A stretch of 64,000 nt of DNA, from assembly GCF_047948215.1 (NCBI RefSeq), contig NC_134456.1:195097034-195161033 (forward strand), given 5' to 3'. The notes beneath the pieces are model-generated. The model ran no database searches. It was not told where the DNA came from and worked only from the letters and a program-made list of their open reading frames with translations. The position numbers were made by a program, and so were the translations under genes. Within the stretch, counting starts at the first letter, position 1. Each line of letters begins with the position of its first letter. This DNA comes from Lycorma delicatula (taxonomy: Eukaryota > Arthropoda > Insecta > Hemiptera > Fulgoridae). Below are positions 22,317 through 34,330 of this stretch, in pieces.

Positions 22317-24139
22317 CTGTTGCCTTTGATGCTGATCAGAAAATACCGTCAAACATCAGAATACAAATCCATCAAAACAGGGATTATATTTAGCCCTTAA
22401 AGTGACCACTTTTCTCCATAGAAAACCTCTTCATAGACTGTATAATTATTTAAATGATTATTCTATCTAATAAATAATTACTGTCATAAAAAACAACTCT
22501 TATTGGTATCGCTTGATAATTTTTTTTTCTATTCTGATAACACTATATTTAGGAGTATATAATAAAACAAAAATTAAGTGGAAATATCGAAAAAGGAAAA
22601 TAATAAAACAATTTAAAAACTTCCACTTTCATTCTGGATGGATCAAAAATCTGCTCGATAAGTTTTTAAATAGTTACCGCCCAAATAAAATTTAACAATT
22701 TTTTTAAAAGTATGGTTATCGCACTGATAATCTCTCATTAACAAAGAGTTAGGAGATAATAACCCACTACCCTAAAAAAAGCATAGGATTTTTATTACAA
22801 CTTTTGATTATTCCTCCCTATCGGCTTGAATTAAAAAAAAGAAGATTTTTCTTTAAATGAACCGATAAACATTTTACCATTCAAATCGACTGTAATGGAA
22901 AATATTCTAATAGAATCTATTTTTAATATACAGAGAATAGTACAACATATTTTAATCCTTTAATAATGATATAAAGTTTTGCTGGTTTAATAACGCTTTA
23001 TAGAGAAAAAATAAAATTTGAAATCCAAATTAAATTAAATTGAAACAACTAAAATATTTGTTAATAACCTTTCTAGTATGGAGGTTTTAAAAATTTATTT
23101 TTCAAAAATATTTGAATGTTTTAAGTGCATCTGATAACTTTAATTTCAATGCTACATGTTACAATACAGGTAGGTGTTTTACAGTTATAAAATATTTGCA
23201 TCTTTTCATCCAGTTTTATAAATCATGATCAGAATCAATCCTATTTATTAATAGGATTAATTTATTAATAGGATTTTATAGTAGATATTATATTTAATAT
23301 CCATTACCAAATCAAATGACTGCTGGTTGAACCGTTATTGAGTTAACAACTATTTTCATAAAATAAAAATTGATTATAATAAATAGAAATTTGCTAACAT
23401 TTATGCATTGAATTTTAAACTTTAAAAACTGAATTTTGATTTAATAAAAACCTTTTACTTACTGGTTAGTTGTATAATACGAGTAGCATACCGATTCAAA
23501 ATGAAATTTGGATTAGATTTTATACAAATGTTACTAGTAAGTCATTAAGAGAAACACATACGTATTTTAAAAATACCATTCCAATAATACACGTAAATGA
23601 ATCATAGCAAAGCTTATTAACACGAATAAAATAGTAATAAACACAAGGTGAAAGTTTTCGGAGAAAAATACGAAAATACCAAGCTTCTATTTTCCAGTAA
23701 ATAAAATGAATTGTTTAAAGTTTGAAAACAAATAAAAAAGATCTGATAAAAGATTAAAATAAATTACTTCGCAATTTACTACTTCTTCAAATAATAGTTA
23801 TCAACAGGGATTTTGGACAGGACTGGTTAATGACATAATAAAAGAAACAACTTTTGCAAATTTATAACAATGAGGATACAACGGTAGTATAACAAACAGC
23901 ACAAAACTTACTTTACATCAGTTATACGAAAAGTTCATAACAATTTTGAGTTTATTTATTACATTATAATGAACATCATTAAGTAACTGGAAAAGCCATA
24001 ACTTTTCATAGTCTAAAATTAAAATATTACGGTCGTGTAATGTCAGGTAAAAACTGTGGAATTGGCACAACGGGCATAAAATCTAATGAATAAGAACTAA
24101 AATATAAAAAGACATTTGATAACAGAATAAAAGTAAGTT
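22317..24139. other. AT-rich DNA, nothing recognised
   Basis: A 60-codon lysine-rich frame at 22513-22695 has no motif and is judged chance. No other signal. Confidence 0.5.
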
Positions 24140-24432
24140 CCTTTCTTTCTTTTTCCTGTTTATCCTCCGGGAAATACCGTTCAGATATAACTTCAGAGGA
24201 TGATATGTATGAGTGTAAATGTGAAGTGTAGTCTTGTACAGTCTCACTTCGACCATTCCTGAGATGTGAAGTTAATTGAAACCCAACCACCAAAGAACAC
24301 CGGTATCCACGATCTAGTATTCAAATCCGTATAAAAATAACTGACTTTAGTAGGACTTGAACGCTGGAACTCTCGACTTCCAAATCAGCTGATTTGGGAA
24401 GACGCGTTCACCACTAGACCAACCCGGTGGGT
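24140..24432 (-). mobile_element. SINE-A copy 4
   Basis: Minus-strand copy with head at 24432 and A-rich tail at 24140-24156. It lacks about 12 bp present in other copies (the second ATGAATGAGG unit near 24200). No clear target-site duplication; just right of the head a GAGTACAGAATT word is directly repeated (24435 and 24451). Confidence 0.9.
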
Positions 24433-24662
24433 CAAGAGTACAGAATTACCTGAGTACAGAATTCCAAATAAATAATGAAATTGTCAATTAACTAGTAAGC
24501 ACAATAAACGCATACATACATACAAAATAAATAAAATGTACACACCGATGTTGATCAATGAATACACCTAAATGACATAGCATTGTATCACAACGTTATT
24601 TCTGTAATAATTGATACATTAGTAATCTGATTTTCGATCAATCATTTATCTGATCATAAATC

Positions 24663-24815
24663 AGGCCGGCCTCCATGGCGCGAATGGTAGCGTCTCGGCC
24701 TGTCATCCGGACGTCACGGGTTCAATCCCGGTCAAGCATGGTATTTTCACACATGCTACAAATCATTCATCTCATCTTCTGAAGCAACACCTAACGTTGG
24801 ACCCGGAGGTTAAAA
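24663..24815 (+). mobile_element. SINE-B copy 1 (second tRNA-derived family)
   Basis: A tRNA-like head different from SINE-A: TGGCGCGAATGGTAG (box A-like, 24677-24691) and GGGTTCAATCC (box B-like, 24718-24728), followed by GGTCAAGCATGG, a short body (ATTCATCTCATCTTCTGAAG) and an A-rich end (24813-24822). It shares the whole layout with 54888-55048. There is no recognisable target-site duplication. Confidence 0.85.
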
Positions 24816-24822
24816 AAAAAAC

Positions 24823-26125
24823 CTACTGAAATAAGGAAAATGAAAAACCACCTACCCCGTAATCCTTGAGTTAAAACGTTCTTCTAGGCTTTATATAATA
24901 TTACTAGATGTAGGGATAACTCAAGATATGATTTTCAGGAACCAGATCAAGAAAGGAATCGAATAGTTTTACTTCTAAAACAGAAATTAAAAAATAATAT
25001 TCTTTTTTCAACTACAGGGATCTTGGAAATTTAGGTACTTGTACAATGGTCGCGCCAGGAAATACTACGTACGAATGAAAGTAAGATATAAATATTGATT
25101 CTATACTGATTATATATTAGTACCTGTTACTCATAGGAATATGTCGTGACTAGAGGAACAGGTAAAATTACCAAAACTTTTTCAAGGATTTTTTGTTTTC
25201 AAGATTATTAACCGTCTGACCAATGCGTATTACCCCAAACGCTTTCCTCTATTATCACTAAAAGCGTTTGTTTAAACTTTATAGCCGCAACCAATAAAGC
25301 AATATTTGCTTTAAACATATTAAAAACTTCCAACATCTAGTAATTTGCTATAATATCAAAAACCCAAACACATTTTATGTAGCAGAAACTGGAGATTTAG
25401 GTTTGATATATTAAAAAAAATCGTCGAGTTACGAATTTTAATTACGTATAGACTGCAAAACCTCATTGGAAAAATAATACTTGCAAAACAAAAATGTGAA
25501 ATTTTATCTTAAAGATAAAAATATACCTAAAAATTTTTTAAAAATAAAAATAATCTCATGAAGCAACTTCGCATAAATTTTAATTTACAATTTCGTCAAG
25601 GATTCTACTTTTTATTTTTTTAACTCATCTCATTGAACTTTTCTGAATACTGCAATTTACTGTTCATAATTCTTAAGATATAACACAAAAGTAAATTCAA
25701 ATATAAATTTTGGGGAAAAACATTGCTTACATATTATACTATGAGTTGTAAACGTATTAGAAACGGAAAACGTACAACAAACCTTTAAGGTTCTATATTA
25801 CCTGAACTATTACTAATAATTAAAAATGTATTTCAGATTCTAATGTCTGTCCAGACTTTACTACGATAGTAAATGAATAAGCTGATTTCGATGAATCACA
25901 ATGTAAAGTGACAGCATGTATGTTTGGTGCATATATAAGTTTTTTTATTAAAAATAAGAGATGTATATATATTTACACGACATCGACTGTAAAGATCATA
26001 ATCCATGAGAAGATGCTAACAGATAATAAAAGAAAATCGAACCGAGAGTTGTTTAATTTTGGTGATCTACATCAATTAATAACATAAGCTTCATCCGTCG
26101 ACACTTCACTCTTATTGTTGTTGTT
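24823..26125. other. AT-rich DNA, nothing recognised
   Basis: No supported gene. A small 9-bp-arm hairpin (26126-26134 with 26140-26148) precedes the long inverted repeat described next. Confidence 0.5.
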
Positions 26126-26167
26126 AAGATAATAATTAATATTATCTTTACTGTTAAGATCTCTTTA

Positions 26168-26367
26168 GTTTATGTGTTTAGTACTTCATACCTTTCTTAG
26201 CTTCATTTTTTGTCTATTGTTGACGCGTTTCGGAACCGCTCCATTGTCAAAACTTATTGTATTCATGGATGAGTACAATAAGATTTGATAATGGAGTGGT
26301 TTCAAACGCGTCAACAATAGATAAAAGACTGAAGCTAAGAAAGGTAAGAAATACGAAACATATAAAC
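26168..26367. repeat. Long hairpin: 94-nt arms, 12-nt loop
   Basis: The left arm (26168-26261) and right arm (26274-26367) are reverse complements at roughly 86 percent identity with two compensating 1-base indels. The best-kept segments are ACCTTTCTTAGCTTCA and TCTATTGTTGACGCGTTT. The loop is TTCATGGATGAG. Several differences would pair as G:U if transcribed rightward. It might be a small foldback transposon or a hairpin-RNA precursor. No coding role: the 81-codon frame starting in the loop (26257) is a shadow. Confidence 0.88.
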
Positions 26368-26827
26368 TTCACTCTTGCAAAATTCGATTTTTATCTGCAA
26401 GAACTCTACGGTTGCCGTAAAGAAGCCTATCAGTTTATCGTATTACCTGGGATTAGACCCCAAAATAAGCAAACCAGAATTAGCTTGATATGCCAGATAT
26501 AATTATATAAGAATCATTCCAGTAACTTTAGTGAAACTGACTGCACAGTAATATTTCTTCCTCAAGGAGGATTAATTTAAGCATTCAAGATCATTGTGAA
26601 ATCAATTTTATCACTATATTTCACTCCGCAACTTAAAAATAGACTTTATGACCGGAAAATCTTTATTTTTTAGATACTGATTACATAACTGAATTTAAAA
26701 GTTAGTACTTTTAATATTGGACTGAAGAAATCTGCACTTTTCTCCTAAATTATCTGTACTCAGAAATATATATATATAGTAACAACGCAATCAAAAAATT
26801 TCCTCTTCAGATAAAAAAAGGCTAATA
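26368..26827. other. AT-rich DNA, nothing recognised
   Basis: No supported feature other than a short TA run near 26767-26778. Confidence 0.5.
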
Positions 26828-27402
26828 TTTTTTTTTTTTTGCTCAATAACAATTATAATTACAATCGGCTCTCCTGCGGAGCCATAAATAAGTTTCCTGA
26901 CAAAAGCACGTGATAAGAAAGTCCTTAAGGAACCCCCAAAATAGATAATACACACTAAACAGTTGTAAGCAACTTAAAGTCAAAAATGAAATTTCAAGCT
27001 CAGTCATAAATCACAACCCAATAATTTCAGAACCATATAGTCCACAAAATAAACATTAATAACAAATAAAAAAGAAAAGAAAGAAAAGTAACAAGAAATT
27101 AGATACGGCACCACTAAACTTGACGGTGTTAGATTCCAAACCGTTACGCAGACCCTAAGTCGAGTACATGGGTTCGTTTCAACCGTCGGGCGTCTCTGCT
27201 GTTATCGAGTAGATTAATTGCAAAGTGGTTTACATGATTCTCAAGCCTCCGCAGGTATTTGACATTGCGCTGTTGTGCAATCTCACGAACCGATGGGAGT
27301 TCCAGATAATCCTGAATTTCATCAATCCACGTGAACCACGGAGCTTCGGCAATTACCCTCGCTACTTTGTTCTGAAATCGTTGTATAATTTCCAATATGA
27401 CA
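26828..27402 (-). mobile_element. 5'-truncated Jockey-type LINE with 3' UTR and poly(A)
   Basis: Minus strand. A T run on the plus strand (26828-26840) is the poly(A) tail. Above it lie about 300 bp of 3' UTR and then the C-terminal coding end (27395-27144). The 5' end is lost near 27402. The complete 3' end with poly(A) shows arrival by target-primed reverse transcription. No convincing target-site duplication. Confidence 0.87.
27144..27395 (-). pseudogene. Jockey reverse transcriptase C-terminus, 83 codons open
   Basis: Begins IIQRFQNKVARVIAEAPWF, then LPSVREIAQQRNVKYLRRL and INLLDNSRDARRLKRTHVLD, ending GSA. These are the typical last 80 residues of Jockey-clade polyproteins (family forms IIQRFQ.K.LR.I..APW and NLLD.....RRLKR). 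The frame is unbroken to the natural stop. It lacks the catalytic core and is simply the surviving 3' part. Confidence 0.88.
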
Positions 27403-28321
27403 TAAAAAAAATTATCTTATGTAGTCCTATGAAGAAAAATTTAAATACTCTTGAACAAAATAGTACCCCAGATAACTTAATAAATGAAAATTTCTAATTT
27501 CCAGGTTGAAAATTCGCTCAATATTTTATACCGAATTGATAAAAAAACAACATACATTCAACATCGTAAAGGTTTTAACAAAATCATAAAAAATGTAAAT
27601 AGTTGAAAATATAGCTGAAATTCATTACGTTAATTATTTATACTAGTATTATTTGAATTGTATCCGGCGCTGCTTTACATAAAAAAAAAAAAAAAACAAA
27701 ACAACCAACGTTCCACTACCCTGGTCTCAGATTTTATTTTAATCAAATGATACAAACAACTTTTCTCTCCACTACCATTTGATTATCTTTTTCCGTCCTT
27801 TACCTGTTACACAATGTATAATAAATAAACTAACAAAATAAATCAACTGAAAAATAAACAAACGGATCACTGTAAATCCGTTCATTGAAACCCATTCATG
27901 CGCTTATTAAATTAAAAAAAAATCGTAACCTAATAATTTACTCTTAATTTCATTAAGTTATTAACAATGACAATTGGTATGGAATGAAATTGTACCCACA
28001 TTTTTAATACTATACTGTCATTACAATAGCGTATAAAAATAAATTTAACTACTGTAAAAAATTACTCACTCGTAATAAAATAGATTCGCTCTATTCGTAC
28101 ATACCTGGAAAAAAAACAAATTTATTACACAATAATATAAGAAATAAATTAATAAAATAATAAATAATACTTAATTCCTAAATTGTGGTACTATTTTTCA
28201 ACACGACGCTGGAAGATATGCGTAATCTCCAACACGAAGATTGTACATAATAATGAATATATCTTTTGGCGTCTAAAAGCTATATTCTGGTGTACATTTC
28301 CATACAATGTGTTTGAAAAGT
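27403..28321. other. AT-rich DNA, nothing recognised
   Basis: Contains an A run at 27681-27695. No other feature. Confidence 0.5.
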
Positions 28322-28333
28322 TAATTTAACCTA

Positions 28334-28628
28334 TCCTTTTTTTTCCAGTTTAGCCTCTGGGAATCACCGCCAGGTATTACTTCAGAGGATGAATGAGGAT
28401 TATATGTACGAGTGTAACTGAAGTGTAGTCTTGTACAGTCTCAGGTCGACCATTTCTGAGATGTGTGGTTAATTGAAACCCAACCACCAAAGAACACCGG
28501 TACCCACGATCTAGTATTCAAATCCGAATAAAAGTAACTGCCTTTACTGGAATTTGAACGTTGGAACTCTCGACTTCGAAATCAGCTGATTTACGAAGAC
28601 GCGTTCACCACTAGATCAACCCGGTGGG
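28334..28628 (-). mobile_element. SINE-A copy 5
   Basis: Minus-strand copy. The palindrome region is altered (CGAAATCAGCTGATTTACG). Flanks TAATTTAACCTA (28322-28333) and TAATCTAAACTA (28629-28640) match at 10 of 12 positions, a worn target-site duplication, so this copy may be older than copies 3 and 7. Confidence 0.88.
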
Positions 28629-28640
28629 TAATCTAAACTA

Positions 28641-30035
28641 CCAAATCTTTCCCGTCATAACTCGGTTGTTTGAAAACATGTTTAAATAAATGTCAATCCC
28701 TTTGCAATAAAATAGTTAATATCGAAGAAGACAGGATAGAACTTAGTATTACCGACATATTAATGATTTAAAAATTAAAATGATCCTCAACTTGAAAAAG
28801 TAAATTTCATACAAATTTGAAAGTGTAAGAGAATGTTGGATTAATTAAGTATATTAAGTATTACTAAGATACCTTAATCCGTTTTCCAGTTAAAAATCTC
28901 TACTTAAAAAAAAACTATATGTACGTAACTTAAGAGTTAATTAACTTTGTTTCTATAATTTTATTGTGGTTTATAACAAAAGATTTTTAATTCATTTGTT
29001 AAAAAAAAACGATTCTTTTAAAACCATAAGTTTTCAATTGGTTTAACTCTGTTTGTTTCTAATAAATTGAACATTTTAAATGTTGTGTTTTCAGTTGACT
29101 TGACTTATATCAATCAATTCTTAAAACTAAATTCTCCAGAAATTTAGTTACTTTATTGATGATTCAACACAGTAAATAAACGCAAAACTTAAAAAATCTG
29201 TTTTGACTCAATTTTTTCCTTTCCAACGATTTCTTTGTAAACTATTGGAAATCGACTGTTTGATTGAATTTTCAGGTAAAATATCGTATAAAAAAAAATA
29301 ATTTTGGTCCAAAGAATTTTAATAGTCTAATTTCACAGTTTGATATAAGAGCGACATTTTTCGTTAACCGTAACTGGAAAAAGCTTTTTCTTGACTTAAT
29401 GTAACGTTTTTTTCGTTATTTTTATCAGTAGAACATATACTGAAATTATATATTTCCTTATTCACGCGTACGCATACATATAAATATATTTCATTGTTAA
29501 ATAAACTCTACTGTAATTTTTCTAGTAAATGTCCCTTTTTTACTTCATCGAACACATGTGTCTACATCCTCATAAATATTGAGAATTTTAATATAGGCTT
29601 AGATTTAAACATGAAATTTATAGAAAAGAAACGTATACTTTTTCCGTGCAAAAATTCAAATAATAATACTCTCAAATTAAACAATAATAATAATATTTTT
29701 TTTATAATAGTCAAACCGAATAGATATTTCCAGAAAGTTATAGAAACTGCACGGGAGAAATATTACTGAATCCTTGAAGAAAAAAATTAAAAACGGGCAA
29801 CAAATCTAAATAAAATAAAATTATATATAATTCCCGTCAAAAATATTTCAAGGCGGAATTCTAATCATGATGGATTCTTTCAGTATTTTCTTCAAATTTA
29901 AATTAATGTTTCTGCAGCACAATCAATACGAAATCATAATATAGTGACTGATTAATTCAACTAAACATCATTATAAATATTTAATACAAAATATTAAATT
30001 ATTATAATTAAATATTTTTTTATGATAGAGTGAAT
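28641..30035. other. AT-rich DNA, nothing recognised
   Basis: A 91-codon frame at 29494-29769 is asparagine/lysine-rich and judged chance. No other signal. Confidence 0.5.
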
Positions 30036-30045
30036 CATCAATCAC

Positions 30046-30344
30046 ATTCTTTCTGTTTACTGTTTAGCCTCCGGGAATGACCGTTCAGGTATTACTTCAG
30101 AAGATGAATGAGGATGATATGTATGAGTGTAATTGAAGTGTAGTTCTTGTACAGTCTCAGTTCGACTACTGCTGATTTGTGTGGTTAATTGAAACCCAAC
30201 CACCAATGAACACCGGTATCCACGATCTGGTATTCAAATCAGTGTAAAAGTAACTGCCTTTACTAGGACTTGAACGCTGGATCTCTCGACTTCTAAATCA
30301 GCTGATTTAGGAGGACGCGTTCACCACTAGACCAACCCGGTGGG
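30046..30344 (-). mobile_element. SINE-A copy 6
   Basis: Minus-strand copy with tail at the left. CATCAATCAC at 30036-30045 recurs at 30351-30360 as a 10-bp perfect target-site duplication, allowing for a few bases at the head side. The palindrome is intact in its core (AAATCAGCTGATTT). Confidence 0.9.
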
Positions 30345-30360
30345 TTGATCCATCAATCAC

Positions 30361-31387
30361 TGGCGACGTTGAAATTAACGCACCAGTACAGTAGTAGACT
30401 AATTATTTAAGACCAGGGAAAAAGCAAAAATTAAGTAATTATTAATTACAAAAATATAATCGATGCATGTGGAAAAAATATACCTGGAAAGTATTTATAA
30501 AATCACAAATTTATTATAAAATAGAACAGTAGTATAAACTGATATATCTATATGACTGTATCGAATAAATACATCAAAACAGTAAGATCAGATCAAAGCT
30601 GCTCTTCGATTAAGGGTGAAGAATATTCAAAATGATGTTTATTTTTTCCCTAGACAGATTTCTATTTATTACAATATTTCAAATGACAAAATAACCAGTT
30701 CAGTGAAAATATTTTGAAAGAGCCGGTACCTAACCTTTATTGTGTCTACCAGTTACATGGTAGATTATATGTAGTCTAAGTCGACCTCACATCTGGTACT
30801 GATATAAACAAATGATATAAACTACTACTCTGTTATTGGCGAACATAATAGAAACATAAACCAAATCGGAGTATATCCGAACATTATAAAATTTTCACAC
30901 AATATTAACGTGATTTATAATATTAAAATGTTTAGATATATTTATCGTTACTATTTGTATGGATAGGGAAACATAAATACCGAATTCTGTCGCTACGAAT
31001 TGTATTTACTGTTCTAATATTGAACTGGAGCATTTTTTACACCACATCTAAACATGAGTGAAATGGATTATAGTTCGACACGAAATTAATCTACTAGAAT
31101 TCAATAAACTTGTAGTAATGTACTACTATATCTTAGTAATTAATCAATATGCGAATTACATTAATGCATTAAAACGTCGAAATATAAATAGTTATTTAAA
31201 ACAAACTTATCAAATATAAAAAAGATACTTCGAAATTTTCTATTAAAAATATGTTTGTAGAACATTAGCTAAAATAATAAATAAATCTGGTGGCAGCTAT
31301 TCAATTCCTCGGCTGTAAGATAAAAATAATCGAATAAATGTCGTAATATTAAAAAAGGTTTTCTGGATAAAACGTGTTGTACTGATA
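30361..31387. other. AT-rich DNA, nothing recognised
   Basis: No supported feature. Confidence 0.5.
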
Positions 31388-31467
31388 TTAAGATATTTTT
31401 ATTAAAGTAAAAATATATTAAGATATTTTTATTAAAGTAAAAATATATTAAGATATTTTTATTAAGG
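31388..31467. repeat. 30-bp tandem repeat, about 2.6 units
   Basis: Units start at 31391, 31421 and 31451 with AGATATTTTTATTAAAGTAA and are identical until the third unit breaks off at ATTAAGG. The perfect identity suggests a recent local duplication. Confidence 0.95.
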
Positions 31468-32525
31468 AGGAAAATGGTATAACCTGACTAAACAGAAGTG
31501 GCCAGTTACCTACCGAAACAGTTATTAAAATGCTTTATTGCTCAAGTTTGAATAAGGGGCTAAGAACAAAACAACTAGCCGTTCCGAGTACCTAAACAAA
31601 ACGACAGGTTTAAGATACTCTGTAGATCAGATTTTGATAATACCTTGAAAGTATTATTTTACTGTAATACAATGTGCCTTAATTAATATTAAGTATAATA
31701 TAATATATATATATATATATATATATACTAATATATTGGGAAATATTAATTTTATCAACTTTTTACCTTTAAAAAAAATCAAGTGTAAAAATTACTACAA
31801 AAAAAATGTAATTACCAACATTTACTAGATGGTGTATAAATGTTATCATTTCATTAAGTAACTATCATTATAGTAATCTATCTCTAATTTTCACATAAAT
31901 ATTTATGTAAAATTAAAAAGAAAAGAACAATTTGAAAAGAGAATAACAAACTTCTATTTTTAGGTCGATGAAATAAAACTATTTAATTAAAATTTTATCA
32001 GACATTTGTGATCCACGAGTATTATGTCCAATTTTAATAAATTATATAATTGGAAATGACAAAATTAACTTAAATAAATGTAATAATTTGCTGATATAAT
32101 TCTTATTTTAATTTTTAAAAAGATTAATTTATAATGAATAACAATAACCTGATGAAACCACACGCATTTCACACAAATATAAATTTCAGAATCATAATTG
32201 TAATTTATTATTTAAATAAGTTAACATGCATTTTCTCTTGTGGTAGTTTTATTACAGAGCTCGTTAATTTAGTAACAGTGCAGCAATAAAGTATATACTA
32301 AACCGGTATAGGAAAGTAAATTGCCACAATAAAATAACCCAGAAACTCTGTAATTTATAAATAACCTTGAACCCAGTAATAAAATCTACTTGTATATGAG
32401 GTAATTAAACTGTAACATTCTTTAAATAATATTAAAAATAAATAGCTTAATTGTAATAAAATTGAAATAATGAATTAATAAAAAACTAATACGTTAAATT
32501 TTACCACATTATTGACAATATAAGT

Positions 32526-32583
<58 letters not shown>

Positions 32584-33637
32584 ACACAGACTAACTTATA
32601 AATTTTAATTATATTTTTCTCAGAATTGTAATTAATTGGGAAAATGTGAATTTTTTATTACAATCACTTCATTCATAAAAAAAATAGATATTATAAAAAC
32701 ATTATTTTTAATACTTACATCAATATGCAGTTAATTAAAAATACTACAATAATATAATTAAATAAATATTCTCATTTTTAATCATCTATAAAATCTACTT
32801 ACGTAATTCTTTTTACACATTTTTGGTTGGTTTTTTGTGTTTTGCACCTACTATTTTCCTTATTACCTTTAAACAGGATATAGTTATTAATTTAGTCTGA
32901 AAAATGGTAAACCTGATCGAGATTTAAATCCAGAGTCTTCAGTTTGAACATCAAGAGACTTAACGTACTTTTTAGGCCAAAAATTTTAAAAATCATATAA
33001 ACGATTCGACTTTAAATTAATGGTACTTTTTCTTTTCAGAGCAAAATAATAAGCATACCTTCTTCAAAGGAGTTGGATAATATATCTGATCTTTCTTCTA
33101 TTGTTCATTTAAAATATTGGTTCTGTAAAATTTAGCGAGTTTATACATTTTTATACTGTTGAAGAGAGTTGAGATTGGTTTTATATGCCAGGAGTACAAT
33201 TCCTATGTTAATTAATTATGATACTTGTCCTGTACCTATGACAAAATTATTTATATGAAGTTTAATTCTATTAATATATGTATTTTTTGTTTTGTGAGCA
33301 AATAAGCGTCCGGTTTGTACAATGTAGATTTCTATGCACGCATAAATGTTAAATTTGTGTGCTTCTAACCTGCTATGTTTGTTAGTTTATTTTACGTTTT
33401 GGTATGGTATATCTTCGTATATTGAGTAAATTACAGTAACCTTCTTTATTAAAAAAAATATTTTGTCAATTATTATTATAATAATATATAATTATTATTA
33501 TTATATTGATAATTTATCTACGTTAATATTATATACTCTTTGTTTCCGCGTTTGTTTTATTTTGCTCATTTTTTTATGGGTGTAGATGAGCAGCCTGATA
33601 TTTTATTGATATTGATATTGATATTTTTATATTGATA
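31468..33637. other. AT-rich DNA with TA and GT microsatellites
   Basis: TA run at about 31703-31727 and a pure GT run of about 28 units at 32527-32582. An ATT/TAT-rich self-complementary stretch lies near 33467-33510. No gene seen. Confidence 0.5.
32527..32582. repeat. (GT)n microsatellite, uninterrupted
   Basis: About 28 perfect GT units; unlike the other GT tracts here it has no GGGT interruption. Confidence 0.97.
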
Positions 33638-33686
33638 TTTTATTCAATATAAAATATCTGAGGAAGATATTTTATATTGAATAAAA
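33638..33686. repeat. Perfect 22-bp inverted repeat with 5-base loop
   Basis: Left arm 33638-33659 (starts TTTTATTCAATATAAAATAT) and right arm 33665-33686 are exact reverse complements; the loop is GAGGA. It follows a run of TATTGA tandem words (33606-33640). It could fold as a stable hairpin. Confidence 0.94.
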
Positions 33687-34330
33687 GGTTACGTATTGTT
33701 TAAGTGTTTTCTGTAAGTTCTATACGTCACATAAAACCCAATATTTTAACAAACTTGAAAAATATGTAATCGAACAGAATAAATTTGAGAATAACATACT
33801 ATACGAAACAGCGCATGTAGTTCGAATGTATATCGATAAACTCTTAAATGGATCCCTAATATTTTAAGGACGAGTGTCATCAATAATAATCATACCAGAA
33901 GCTACTCTGAAAAAATGTCTGATAACTAGCATTGAAAGGCCTTCGGAAGAATCGGTTTCATTAATTTGAAAATGACCCATGAAAAGTATTTTCAAGTTTC
34001 ATGGACCTCTTCATTTTCAATGTTATTAAATTTTTATGAAATTTTTTTCATAAGGATAATAATGTGACAAATAAAAATATCAACTAGGATTTAATTTGTT
34101 TTAAGAAAACAAGTTTATGTATACAATTTTACATTATTTTTAAATATTACTTGTAAAAACAATGTAATGAAAACGTTTTATTTATAGAAAAGATATTTTA
34201 AATTTTTGATAAATTATCCTTTTTTGGTGGTAGTTTTTGGATCCGTTACAACGAAATTTATTAGATGAACCGTTTAAAGTAATATTTATATTGTATTTCC
34301 GACTAATGAAATACACGCATTTTAACAATT
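33687..34330. other. AT-rich DNA, nothing recognised
   Basis: No supported feature. Confidence 0.5.

Noticed and set aside
24663..24740. A tRNA gene
   Set aside because: It has box A and B-like words, but the cloverleaf is not closed, a SINE body and A-rich end follow, and sister copies exist.
26257..26502. 81-codon plus-strand gene
   Set aside because: It starts in the loop of the long hairpin and its first third is the right arm; no motif.
31388..31467. CRISPR array
   Set aside because: Units are contiguous 30-bp tandem copies with no spacer sequence.
32527..32582. CRISPR-like or regulatory repeat array
   Set aside because: It is a plain GT microsatellite without spacers.
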